Assembly (NCBI RefSeq): GCF_002116905.1
Contig: NZ_CP015118.1
Span: forward strand, 3,968,001 to 4,032,000
Source of the DNA: Piscinibacter gummiphilus
Lineage (GTDB): Bacteria > Pseudomonadota > Gammaproteobacteria > Burkholderiales > Burkholderiaceae_C
DNA length: 64,000 nt
Direction: 5' to 3'
Shown: piece by piece, positions 32,462 to 41,111 of the stretch
Layout: each line of letters opens with the position of its first letter
Numbering within the stretch: position 1 is the stretch's first letter
Notes under the pieces: model-generated
Databases searched by the model: none
The model's input: only the letters and a program-made list of their open reading frames with translations
Told to the model about the DNA's origin: nothing
Made by a program: the position numbers and the translations under genes

Positions 32462-32923
32462 ATGTCCCTGCACTCGCTCCTCCGCACGAGCCTCGCCGCG
32501 GCCCTCTTCGCCGCCGGTGCCGTCCATGCCCAGACCGGCAACGCCACGGCCGAACAAGCCACCGCGATGGTCAAGAAGGGCGTCGCGTTCATCAAGGCCA
32601 ACGGCAAGGACAAGGGCTACGCCGAGGTCTCCACCAAGGGCGGGCAGTTCACCGACCGCGACCTGTACCTCGTCGTCTACGGCCTCGATGGCGTCGTGCG
32701 CGCACACGGCGCCAACGAGAAGATGGTGGGCAAGAACCTCCTCGACCTGAAGGACGTGGACGGCAAGCCGTTCGTCAAGGAACGCGTCGACCTGGCCCAG
32801 TCCAAGGGCACGTTCTGGCAGGACTACAAGTTCACCAACCCGGTCAGCAAGAAGATCGAACCGAAGCGGATGTACTGCGAGAAGCTGGACGACGCGGTCG
32901 TCTGCGGCGGCATCTACAAGTGA
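32462..32923 (+). CDS. Secreted single-Cache-domain protein
   Basis: A 153-residue protein with a clear signal peptide (cleavage after AGAVHAQ, about residue 24) and one Cache_2-type sensor domain (VKKGVAFIKANGKDKGYAEV, DLYLVVYGLDGVVRAHG, KGTFWQDYKFTNPVSKKIEPKR split over the rest). Two cysteines near the end may form a disulfide. It has no membrane anchor or signalling domain. It precedes a chemoreceptor gene by 22 bases, in one operon, so it may be a periplasmic ligand-binding partner of that receptor (inference). Confidence 0.82.
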   Translation: MSLHSLLRTSLAAALFAAGAVHAQTGNATAEQATAMVKKGVAFIKANGKDKGYAEVSTKGGQFTDRDLYLVVYGLDGVVRAHGANEKMVGKNLLDLKDVDGKPFVKERVDLAQSKGTFWQDYKFTNPVSKKIEPKRMYCEKLDDAVVCGGIYK

Positions 32924-32945
32924 TCCCGCGCCTCCAAGGAACACG

Positions 32946-34481
32946 ATGAAACTGAGCGCAAAACTGATGGTGGCGCCCGCGGTGAGCGGGGTGATGCTGA
33001 TGGCGGTCCTCGGCGCGTCGCTGCTGGTCCTGCACACCTACAAGAGCAAGAGTGCGATGGCCCATGCCGTCGTGCTGCAGAGCCATGCGAAGGCGTCGGG
33101 CGTGCAGTCCGAACTGAGCGACGTGCGGGCCCAGGTGTTCCGCACCGTGGCCATCGTCGGGTCGCTCGACGAGATGATCGTCACGTCCACCCGCAAGCAG
33201 CTGGGCCGCCGCCTGGAAGTCATCGGCGAGGCCGTCGCGAAGGCGGCCGAGGAGTCGGTCGACCCGGTCGTGAAGGAGCAGTTGACCTCCTTCGGCGGCG
33301 AGATGGCCAAGTACCGGAAGGCCTCCGACGCCGCCATCGACATGTCCACCGTCGACCCCAACACCGGCATCGCCGCGCTGGAGACGGCCGAGGAACACTT
33401 CCGCACGCTGAGCCGCACGCTCGAAACCGTGCTGGCCCGGGTCGAGGAGCGCACGGTCGAGGTCAACCAGCAGCTCGAACGCGCCGCACTGATCGCGGCC
33501 GCCGGCCTGCTCGCGCTGGGCGCGCTGGCCATCGCCGGCACGCTGGGCTTCGCCTGGATCACCCAGCGCCGCATCACGAAGAACATCCACGCGGCGGTCG
33601 ACGCCACGGGCCAGGTGGCCGACGGCCGCCTCGACATCACGCCCGACAGCCGCGACACCGACGAGGTGGGCGACCTGATCCGGGCGCTGGGCCGCATGGT
33701 CACGCAGCTGCGCTCGTCGCTCCAGACCGTGCAGCAGGCGTCCGACTCCATCGGCACCGCCAGCGCCGAGATCGCCACCGGCAACCAGGACCTGAGCGCC
33801 CGCACCGAACAGACCGCGTCGAACCTGCAGCAGACCGCCTCGTCGATGGAGCAGCTCACCGGCACCGTGCGCCAGAGCGCCGATTCCGCGTCCCAGGCCA
33901 ACCAGCTCGCCGCGTCGGCCGCCGAAGTGGCCGCTCGCGGGGGCGCGAAGGTGTCCGAGGTGGTCACCACCATGGACGAGATCAACGCCAGCTCGAAGAA
34001 GATCTCCGACATCATCGGCGTCATCGACGGCATCGCCTTCCAGACCAACATCCTCGCGCTGAACGCGGCCGTGGAAGCCGCCCGGGCGGGCGAACAGGGC
34101 CGAGGCTTCGCCGTCGTGGCGTCCGAGGTGCGCAGCCTGGCACAGCGCTCGGCCAACGCCGCCAAGGAGATCAAGGGCCTGATCAACGCCTCGGTCGAGA
34201 AGGTCGAGTCGGGCTCGCGCCTGGTGGCCGACGCCGGCGAGACCATGAACGAGATCGTGGGCAGCGTGCAGCGGGTGTCCGACATCATCGGCGAGATCAC
34301 CGCCACGTCGGCCGAGCAGAGCGACGGCATCGGCCAGGTCAGCTCGGCCGTCACGCAGCTCGACCAGATGACGCAGCAGAACGCCGCGCTGGTGGAAGAG
34401 TCCGCCGCCGCCGCCGAGAGCCTGAAGGATCAGGTGGTCCGGCTGCGCCAGATCGTGAACAAATTCCAGTTGGGCGCCTGA
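32946..34481 (+). CDS. Methyl-accepting chemotaxis protein 1
   Basis: A 511-residue chemoreceptor: membrane helix (about 8-30), periplasmic helical sensor (about 31-175), second membrane helix (about 178-205), HAMP (about 206-260) and cytoplasmic signalling domain with the hairpin tip GVIDGIAFQTNILALNAAVEAARAGEQGRGFAVVASEVRSLAQRSA (given here only as recognition; tip near residue 370). The signalling half is almost identical to that of receptor 2 at 35198. It is in an operon with the secreted Cache protein. Confidence 0.95.
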   Translation: MKLSAKLMVAPAVSGVMLMAVLGASLLVLHTYKSKSAMAHAVVLQSHAKASGVQSELSDVRAQVFRTVAIVGSLDEMIVTSTRKQLGRRLEVIGEAVAKAAEESVDPVVKEQLTSFGGEMAKYRKASDAAIDMSTVDPNTGIAALETAEEHFRTLSRTLETVLARVEERTVEVNQQLERAALIAAAGLLALGALAIAGTLGFAWITQRRITKNIHAAVDATGQVADGRLDITPDSRDTDEVGDLIRALGRMVTQLRSSLQTVQQASDSIGTASAEIATGNQDLSARTEQTASNLQQTASSMEQLTGTVRQSADSASQANQLAASAAEVAARGGAKVSEVVTTMDEINASSKKISDIIGVIDGIAFQTNILALNAAVEAARAGEQGRGFAVVASEVRSLAQRSANAAKEIKGLINASVEKVESGSRLVADAGETMNEIVGSVQRVSDIIGEITATSAEQSDGIGQVSSAVTQLDQMTQQNAALVEESAAAAESLKDQVVRLRQIVNKFQLGA

Positions 34482-34496
34482 ACCGGCCCCTTTCCC

Positions 34497-34523
34497 TTCA
34501 GTTGCACAGAACGGTGCCGATAG
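34497..34523 (+). promoter_or_regulatory. Probable sigma-28 promoter of cheW and receptor 2
   Basis: TTCAGTTG, 11-base spacer, GCCGATAG; 50 bases upstream of the cheW start. Confidence 0.6.
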
Positions 34524-34572
34524 TCAAGGCCATACGCCCCACCGGCACCCCACCCATCCCAGAGGATTTCAC

Positions 34573-35085
34573 ATGGACATGATTCACGAAGCCGCCCACG
34601 TCGCCCGCAGCGAAGCCGCTCGGGCCGCACTGGCCTCCCAGTCGGGCAGCGAGTTCCTGACCTTCCGCCTCGGCGCGGAAGAGTACGGCATCGACATCCT
34701 GAAGGTCCAGGAAATCCGTTCGTACGAAGCCCCCACCCGCATCGCGAACGCCCCGTCGTTCGTCAAGGGTGTGGTCAACCTGCGCGGCGTGATCGTCCCG
34801 ATCGTCGACCTGCGCCTGAAGCTCGGATGCGAATCCGCCGAGTACAACGACTTCACCGTCGTGATCGTGCTGAACGTGCGCGGCCGCGTGGTGGGCGCCG
34901 TGGTGGATTCGGTGTCCGACGTGCTCGAACTGAACCAGGACTCCATCCGCCCCGCCCCGGAGATGGCCTCCGCCGTCGACACCTCGTTCATCACGGGCAT
35001 CAGCAACGTCAACGAACGCATGCTGATCCTCATGGACATCGAAGCCCTGATGGCCAGCGCCGACATGGGCCTGTTCGACGCGTAA
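34573..35085 (+). CDS. cheW: Chemotaxis coupling protein CheW
   Basis: CheW links CheA to receptors in the signalling array. The 170-residue protein has the full fold (FLTFRLGAEEYGIDILKVQEIRSY, VKGVVNLRGVIVPIVDLRLKLG, VVGAVVDSVSDVLEL, FITGISNVNERMLILMDIEALM) with a short N-terminal extension. It is followed by receptor 2, about 110 bases further on. Confidence 0.96.
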   Translation: MDMIHEAAHVARSEAARAALASQSGSEFLTFRLGAEEYGIDILKVQEIRSYEAPTRIANAPSFVKGVVNLRGVIVPIVDLRLKLGCESAEYNDFTVVIVLNVRGRVVGAVVDSVSDVLELNQDSIRPAPEMASAVDTSFITGISNVNERMLILMDIEALMASADMGLFDA

Positions 35086-35197
35086 GACCTCTTCGTCCTC
35101 CGTCCCCGCGCCAGCTCCAGGGCGCCAGCCACCTTTCGGAACCGGGCTCGCGCCCTGTTTCGTTCATCGGTGGCATTTTTTTGCCGGCATTTTCACG

Positions 35198-36739
35198 ATG
35201 AACCTGAACAACCTTCCGATCGCACAGCGCCTGTGGGGCGCCATCCTCTTCCTGCTGGTCGCCATGCTCGCCATCGCGGGCGGCACCATCTGGCGCGCCA
35301 ACGCCATCGCCGCGGCCAGCACCGCCGAGATCGACCAGCGCCAGGACGTGCTCGCCAAGGCGCTGATCTGGCAGGGCCTGACCGACACCGCCGTCACCCG
35401 CGGCATGGCGTCGTCCATCAGCGCCGACGGCGCCGTCGGTGAACTCTTCAAGGAGAACCTGGCCAAAGACACCCCGCGCATCGCCAAGCTGCGCAAGGAA
35501 CTGACCGACCAGGCGTCCGACGCCGACGACATCGCCGCGCTGAAGGAAATCCAGGGCCTCGGCGGCGCCCTCGTGGCCGCCAGCAAGAAGGCCAGCGAGC
35601 TCAAGGCGAATGGCGACTTCGCCGGCGCGGCCGCCCAGGTCCGCGGCGAGTACACCGCCACCGCCCTCGCCTACACCGGCGCCATCGCCAAGTTCGGCGA
35701 ACTGCAGCAGGCGAAGGCCGACAAGGCCGCCGCCGACAGCGTCTCCGCCCGCCAGCAGACCCTGGTGCTCGGCACCGTGGGCGCCGTCGTGATCATCGGC
35801 CTCGGCATGTTCGTGGCCGCCATGCTGGTGCGCTCGATCCGCGTGCCGCTGCAGCGGTCCATCGAAGTCGCCGGCGCCATCGCCGAGGGTGACCTGACCC
35901 GCCGCATCGCCACCGACCGCACCGACGAGTTCGGTGCGCTGATGAAGTCGCTGCAGCACATGAACGAATCGCTCGGCCGCGTGGTGGGCAACGTCCGTTC
36001 GTCCACCGACAGCATCACCACCGCCTCGAGCGAGATCGCCAGCGGCAACACCGACCTGTCGAGCCGCACCGAGCAGACCGCCTCGAACCTGCAGCAGACC
36101 GCCTCGTCGATGGAACAGCTCACGGGCACCGTGCGCCAGAGCGCCGACGCCGCCCGCCAGGCCAACCAGCTCGCCTCGTCGGCCGCCGAAGTGGCCGCCC
36201 GTGGCGGCACCGTGGTGTCCGAAGTGGTCAGCACGATGGACGAGATCAACGCCAGCTCGAAGAAGATCTCCGACATCATCGGCGTGATCGACGGCATCGC
36301 CTTCCAGACCAACATCCTGGCGCTGAACGCGGCCGTGGAAGCGGCCCGCGCCGGCGAACAGGGCCGCGGCTTCGCGGTCGTGGCCTCCGAAGTGCGCAGC
36401 CTGGCCCAGCGCTCGGCCAACGCGGCCAAGGAGATCAAGGGCCTGATCAACGCCTCGGTCGAGAAGGTCGAGTCGGGTTCGCGCCTGGTGGCCGACGCCG
36501 GCCAGACGATGAGCGAGATCGTGGGCAGCGTGCAGCGCGTGACCGACATCATCGGCGAGATCACCGCCGCGTCGTCGGAGCAGTCCGAAGGCATCGGCCA
36601 GGTCAACACCGCCGTCACGCAGCTCGACCAGATGACGCAGCAGAACGCGGCGCTGGTGGAAGAGTCCGCTGCGGCCGCCGAGAGCCTGAAGGACCAGGCG
36701 CAGCGCCTCGCGGAAGTGGTGGCCGTGTTCAAGCTCTGA
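35198..36739 (+). CDS. Methyl-accepting chemotaxis protein 2
   Basis: A 513-residue chemoreceptor with a four-helix-bundle periplasmic sensor (about 30-185) between two membrane helices, HAMP (about 205-260) and a signalling domain nearly identical to receptor 1. The sensor domain is Ala/Lys-rich (KLRKELTDQASDADDIAALK) and unlike that of receptor 1. It ends in KL without a CheR-binding pentapeptide. It is probably transcribed with cheW and is followed by a strong terminator. Confidence 0.95.
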   Translation: MNLNNLPIAQRLWGAILFLLVAMLAIAGGTIWRANAIAAASTAEIDQRQDVLAKALIWQGLTDTAVTRGMASSISADGAVGELFKENLAKDTPRIAKLRKELTDQASDADDIAALKEIQGLGGALVAASKKASELKANGDFAGAAAQVRGEYTATALAYTGAIAKFGELQQAKADKAAADSVSARQQTLVLGTVGAVVIIGLGMFVAAMLVRSIRVPLQRSIEVAGAIAEGDLTRRIATDRTDEFGALMKSLQHMNESLGRVVGNVRSSTDSITTASSEIASGNTDLSSRTEQTASNLQQTASSMEQLTGTVRQSADAARQANQLASSAAEVAARGGTVVSEVVSTMDEINASSKKISDIIGVIDGIAFQTNILALNAAVEAARAGEQGRGFAVVASEVRSLAQRSANAAKEIKGLINASVEKVESGSRLVADAGQTMSEIVGSVQRVTDIIGEITAASSEQSEGIGQVNTAVTQLDQMTQQNAALVEESAAAAESLKDQAQRLAEVVAVFKL

Positions 36740-36761
36740 ACCGGGCACCCCCTTCAAGACG

Positions 36762-36788
36762 AAAGCCCCGGCGTGCCGGGGCTTTTTT
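36762..36788 (+). terminator. Terminator after receptor 2
   Basis: AAGCCCCGGC and GCCGGGGC pair over a short loop, followed by six Ts. It is 25 bases past the stop. Confidence 0.9.
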
Positions 36789-36871
36789 CATGGATGGCGC
36801 GCTGTGGCCGCAGTGGATCCCGTCGTTCGCCGGGGCCCACTCGTCCATCGACGCACCGTTGCGGGCGCGAA

Positions 36872-39328
36872 TCAGGCGTCGACAGCCTGCGCCTCGCCCA
36901 CCGCCGCCATCAGCCGGTCCAGGCTCAACACCGTCAGCATCCCCGCCTGCCCGCCCACCTCCCCCGACAGCAGGTGCAACGGCGACCCATCCACCGGCGA
37001 CTGCCACGCCTGCAACGACGCCGACGCCACCGCGAGGACGTCCCCGAGCGCCTCCACCCGCAACGCGATGCGCCGCCCTCGCGGCGCACGGCACACGATC
37101 AGCGGGCCGTCGCCGCGCGGCGCGGGCCGGTTCGTGAGCCAGGCGGCGAGGTCCACCACGGCGATCATCTCGTCCTGCCAGGGCACGAGGCCCAGCACGT
37201 GCGGCCGGGCGTTCGGGAGCGGCGTGACATGGCGCGCGGACAGGCCCTGCTCCACCGATTCGGCGGCCAGCCCGTGCCAGGCGCCGGCGACCACGAAGGT
37301 GGCGATGTCGCGCGGATTCGCCACGGCGGCCGGGCCACGCGCCTCGAACCCGCCCATGTCGCCGGCCTCTCCGGATCGCCGCTGGCCGAGGCGCATCAGC
37401 ACCACGGCCATCAGCTCGTCCGGACGGCGGTCGCCGCCACTGCGGTACTCGCGGTAGCCGCTCGACTGGCCGACTCCCATCGCGTACATCACGCCGTCGA
37501 TCTCGACGACCTCGTGGACCGAAGCCCCCCGTTCGCCGGACAGCAGGGCCGCGGGCACCGGGGCCACCGATCCGACGGCGAACCGCTCGTCCGTGGTGGC
37601 AACGACCCGGCCGGCGCGGTCGACCAGCAGGCCGCTCGCACCCGGCACATCCGGCAGTGCGTCCTTCAGCATCGCGGTGAACTGCGCGGCGCCGTCGAAG
37701 ACGATCGCCACGCCGCCCGCGGTCCCGAGGGCCGCGGTGTAGACCAGGGTCGACGCGCCGCCGGCCAGCGGCGTGGGCTCGTGCGGGGTCACGTGGTACG
37801 CCTGCGGATCCCGCAGCGCGAGCGTCGCACGCACGAGCGAGGCGTCGAGCGGCTGCCCGACGAGGTCCGCGCGGGACGGGTCCGACACCGCGACGACCGT
37901 GCCCTGCGCGTCGAACAGCACCAGCAGCGAGTAGACGGTGTAGAGGCCGTTGATGTGCCTGAGGACGTCGCCGGCCCGGGCCGCGGCGGCGGGGTCCTTC
38001 AGTGCCTGGCCGAGGTCGTCGCTGAGCGCCCACCAGCGGCAGTCGTTCGCACGTTCGTAGAGGTTGCGGTCGACGATCTCGATCGCGAGCCCCGCCTGGA
38101 AGCGGGCCTGCGACAGGATGGACGACAGCGCCGTGGCCTGCAGCCGGGCGATGGCGTCACGGAACACGGTGCGGATGCGGTCGCCGGTGGCGCTCACCTC
38201 CTTCAGCAGCGCGGCGGCCAGCCCGTTCGCGGCCTGGCCGGCGGCGCCGCGGCCGAGCTGCAGCTTGCCGTTCCACACCGACTGCGCGAGCGCCCGCTGG
38301 ATGCCCTCGGCCTGCAACGGGATGCCACGCAACTCCTCGTCGAAGACGTCGCGGGTGTCGAGGTCGCGCGCGAGCGGCGTGCCGCTTTCCTGGCCCACGT
38401 CCGGGAACGCGAGGTCCGCCGGCACGAGCGCGAGGCCCGTCCAGCCGGGGCCGTCGTAACCCTGGAAGCCGGTGGCCGGGGCGCGCACGGCGAGGTAGTC
38501 GCGGCCAGCCAGGCGCACGACGTGGCGGCCCTCGGGCACCGGCGGCACGGTCACGCCGACCGGCAGCTGCCACGTGTCGGAGCTGGCCGTGACCCGGCCC
38601 TGCCCGTCCAGCAGGGCGACCACCGAACCGCCGTGGTCGTCGGAGAGGCGCGCGAACAGGCGCGCCATCTCGTCGTCGAAGCGGAACGACAGGCACAGCA
38701 CGCCGCCACCGGGGATCGCCGCGGCGTACAGCAGGCCGCGGCGGCCGTCGAGCAGCGACGTCGTGCCGAAGCGCTCCACGTACGGCACGCCGGGGCGCTG
38801 CGCCTCGGCGACCCAGGCCTCGTCGCACCGCGTGCCCGCGGCCGAGCGATCCAGCCGGGCCAGCACCGAACCGGCGCCGTCGAGCACGACCACGTCGTCG
38901 TACACCGAGTACTTGGCGACGTAGGCGGCGAAGCGGGCCTCGAGGGCCTCGCGCTCGAGGCGGCCAGCCACCAGGTCGCGCACCGCGGCGTCGGTCGACA
39001 GGAACCCGACGTCGGCCGTGCGCTCGAAGAGATTGCGCACCAGCACGTCGATGGCCACCTGGGCCGTGCCCCGCAGCGACTGCAGCGCGTCGCGCAGCTG
39101 CTGGCGCGCGAGGCTGTCGAGCAGCACGTGGCTCAGCGACTGGAACTGCTCGCGGGTCTGGGCGATCTCGGCCATCGAACCGCTCATCTGCCCCAGCAGC
39201 GCGAGCGTGTCCCACGTACCGTGCAGGCGCTGCAGCGTCTCGCGGTATTCATCCACCAGCCCCATGCGGGCCACCAACGGGGCCACGCTGGGATCGAACG
39301 GCACACCCTTGCGCCAGACCTTGCTCAT
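36872..39328 (-). CDS. Soluble multi-sensor protein with C-terminal CheW domain
   Basis: An 818-residue protein without membrane segments or signal peptide. Its N-terminal two-thirds contains two copies of a helix-plus-Cache/PAS-like module; each copy has a long helix ending in a VDVL-or-EIVDRNLYERANDC/LFERTADV-like motif and a sensor with YSVYDDVVVLDG or YSLLVLFDAQG. A CheW-like domain ends the protein (about 670-810: VVAGAWHGLAAESVEQGLSA, GLVPWQDEMIAVVDLAAWL, GRRIALRVEALGDVL). It lacks a methyl-accepting domain, so it would join the array as a CheW-type scaffold that carries its own sensors. The start ATG at 39328 is inside a longer open frame. A sigma-28 promoter lies about 110 bases upstream. 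Confidence 0.82.
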   Translation of the reverse strand: MSKVWRKGVPFDPSVAPLVARMGLVDEYRETLQRLHGTWDTLALLGQMSGSMAEIAQTREQFQSLSHVLLDSLARQQLRDALQSLRGTAQVAIDVLVRNLFERTADVGFLSTDAAVRDLVAGRLEREALEARFAAYVAKYSVYDDVVVLDGAGSVLARLDRSAAGTRCDEAWVAEAQRPGVPYVERFGTTSLLDGRRGLLYAAAIPGGGVLCLSFRFDDEMARLFARLSDDHGGSVVALLDGQGRVTASSDTWQLPVGVTVPPVPEGRHVVRLAGRDYLAVRAPATGFQGYDGPGWTGLALVPADLAFPDVGQESGTPLARDLDTRDVFDEELRGIPLQAEGIQRALAQSVWNGKLQLGRGAAGQAANGLAAALLKEVSATGDRIRTVFRDAIARLQATALSSILSQARFQAGLAIEIVDRNLYERANDCRWWALSDDLGQALKDPAAAARAGDVLRHINGLYTVYSLLVLFDAQGTVVAVSDPSRADLVGQPLDASLVRATLALRDPQAYHVTPHEPTPLAGGASTLVYTAALGTAGGVAIVFDGAAQFTAMLKDALPDVPGASGLLVDRAGRVVATTDERFAVGSVAPVPAALLSGERGASVHEVVEIDGVMYAMGVGQSSGYREYRSGGDRRPDELMAVVLMRLGQRRSGEAGDMGGFEARGPAAVANPRDIATFVVAGAWHGLAAESVEQGLSARHVTPLPNARPHVLGLVPWQDEMIAVVDLAAWLTNRPAPRGDGPLIVCRAPRGRRIALRVEALGDVLAVASASLQAWQSPVDGSPLHLLSGEVGGQAGMLTVLSLDRLMAAVGEAQAVDA

Positions 39329-39376
39329 CCACCACTCCTTGCGGAAAGGAATCTTTTTCGGAATCCGGAGGCGACA

Positions 39377-39404
39377 AACCCCGCGAGGCGAACCGCGCGG
39401 GGTT
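39377..39404 (-). repeat. Hairpin upstream of the Cache-CheW gene
   Basis: AACCCCGCG and CGCGGGGTT pair across an eleven-base loop. It lies in the predicted leader of the Cache-CheW transcript and 70-100 bases beyond the ABC permease stop. No U-tract of note, so a terminator role is uncertain. Confidence 0.55.
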
Positions 39405-39439
39405 GTCGGGGCCATCGGGACCTCACGGTCCCTCCGGAA

Positions 39440-39466
39440 ATTTCGGCCCGAAACGGGCCGTCTTGA
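39440..39466 (-). promoter_or_regulatory. Sigma-28 promoter of the Cache-CheW gene
   Basis: Minus strand: TCAAGACG, 11-base spacer, GCCGAAAT. It sits five bases past the stop of the ABC permease gene and resembles the motA promoter. Confidence 0.75.
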
Positions 39467-39471
39467 TGTCG

Positions 39472-40239
39472 TCAGTGCCCGGACGTTCCCCGATGTGCCC
39501 ACCCGGTCGTGCGTTTTTCCACCACCGCGAAGAGTTCGTACATCAGCATCGCCATCGCACCGACGACCACGAGGCCGGCGAACGCGAGGCCCATCTGCAT
39601 CGACGACCCGGCCGAGATCAGCAGGTAGCCGATGCCCTCGTTGGCCGCCGTCATCTCCGACACCGTGGTGCCCACGAAGGCGAGCGTGATCGCCACCTTG
39701 AGCGACGCGTAGAAGTACGGCATCGAGCGCGGCAGGCCCACCTTGATCAGCACGTCCCAGCGCTTGGCGCCCAGCACCCGCAGCACGTCCTCCAGCTCGG
39801 GCTCGAGCGTGGCGAGGCCCGTGGCGATGTTCACGGTGATCGGGAAGAACGAGATCAGGAAGGCCGTCAGCACCGCCGGGCCCACGCCGATGCCGAACCA
39901 CACGACGAGGATCGGCACGAAGGCCGCCTTCGGCAGTGCATTGAAGGCCGTCATCAGCGGGTACATGGCGGCGTACGCGAGGCGCGAGCTGCCGATCAGG
40001 AAACCGAGCAGCACACCCACCACGATCGACAGGCCGAAGCCCACCATCGTGACCCAGAAGGTGCGCCACGCGTGCGCGCCGATCACCGAGTGGTGTTCCC
40101 ACAGCTGGCGCGCGATGGTCGACGGCGACGGGAAGATGAAATCGGAGATGTCGAAGCCGCGGCACAGCAGCTCCCACAGCGCGAGCACGGCGACGAGCAG
40201 CACCCACGGCGCCCACTGTTCACGTTGCTTGCGGGTCAT
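39472..40239 (-). CDS. ABC transporter permease, nitrate/taurine (NitT/TauT) type
   Basis: A 255-residue inner-membrane permease with about six helices and the family's EAA loop (EDVLRVLGAKRWDVLIKVGLPRSMP). The FPSPSTIARQLWEH start region is typical of TauC/SsuC-like permeases. Its ATG overlaps the stop of the ATPase gene. It works with the ATPase and binding protein encoded just upstream; the substrate is not identifiable from sequence. Confidence 0.92.
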   Translation of the reverse strand: MTRKQREQWAPWVLLVAVLALWELLCRGFDISDFIFPSPSTIARQLWEHHSVIGAHAWRTFWVTMVGFGLSIVVGVLLGFLIGSSRLAYAAMYPLMTAFNALPKAAFVPILVVWFGIGVGPAVLTAFLISFFPITVNIATGLATLEPELEDVLRVLGAKRWDVLIKVGLPRSMPYFYASLKVAITLAFVGTTVSEMTAANEGIGYLLISAGSSMQMGLAFAGLVVVGAMAMLMYELFAVVEKRTTGWAHRGTSGH

Positions 40240-41057
40240 TGCGCCACCTCCACCGAGGCGTTGCCCAGGGGCTTGCGGATGGCACCGATGTGTTCGCGCA
40301 GCTCGAGCACGATGTCGGTGAACTCCTTCGAGTACGTGACGGCCAGCTCGCGCGGGCGCGGCAGGTCGATCTCGCGGCGCACGAGCAGGCGGCCCGGGCT
40401 GCGGCTCATCACGTAGACAGTGTCGGCGAGGAACACGGCCTCGCGCAGGTCGTGCGTGACCAGGATGACGTTGAACTTCTGCACGGTCCACAGGTCGCGC
40501 AGGATGCACCACAGCTCCTCGCGCGTGAACGCGTCGAGCGCGCCGAACGGCTCGTCGAGCAGGAGCATCTTGGGTTCGTGGATCAGCGCGCGGCAGATCG
40601 ACGCGCGCTGCTGCATGCCGCCCGACAGCTGCCACGGGAACTTGTCCTCGTAGCCGCCGAGGCCCACGCTCTGCAGCAGCTTGCGGGCCTTCTCTTCATA
40701 CTCGGCTCGGCGGGCGCGGAACTGCGACCGGTGCGGCTCCACGATCTCGAGCGGCAGCAGCACGTTCTGCAGCGTCGTGCGCCAGGGCAGCAGCGACGAC
40801 GACTGGAAGGCCATGCCGGTGATCTTGAGCGGGCCGGTGACATGCTGGCCGTCGATCAGGATGTTGCCCCGCGACGGCATCTTGAGCCCCGTCGCGAGTT
40901 TCATGAAGGTGGACTTGCCACACCCCGACGGGCCGACGATGGCGATGAACTCGCCCTGCTCGACCTTCATCGAGATGTCTTCGACCGCGAACTGGGACTT
41001 CGCCAGCAGCTCGTCGTTGTACGCGAGCCAGACGTTGCTGAAATCTACGAATGCCAT
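40236..41057 (-). CDS. ABC transporter ATP-binding protein, nitrate/taurine type
   Basis: A 273-residue ATPase with Walker A (GPSGCGKSTFMK), Q-loop (AFQSSSLLPWRTTLQN), signature (LSGGMQQRASICRAL), Walker B (MLLLDEPFGALDAFTR) and H-loop (VTHDLREAV). It is the middle gene of binding protein, ATPase and permease, the standard NitT/TauT set. Confidence 0.95.
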   Translation of the reverse strand: MAFVDFSNVWLAYNDELLAKSQFAVEDISMKVEQGEFIAIVGPSGCGKSTFMKLATGLKMPSRGNILIDGQHVTGPLKITGMAFQSSSLLPWRTTLQNVLLPLEIVEPHRSQFRARRAEYEEKARKLLQSVGLGGYEDKFPWQLSGGMQQRASICRALIHEPKMLLLDEPFGALDAFTREELWCILRDLWTVQKFNVILVTHDLREAVFLADTVYVMSRSPGRLLVRREIDLPRPRELAVTYSKEFTDIVLELREHIGAIRKPLGNASVEVAQ

Positions 41058-41111
41058 GGGGAAATCCGGAAGGGGGAGCCGGTCGCGCGCGAGCGACCGG
41101 CAGGGCCTTGC

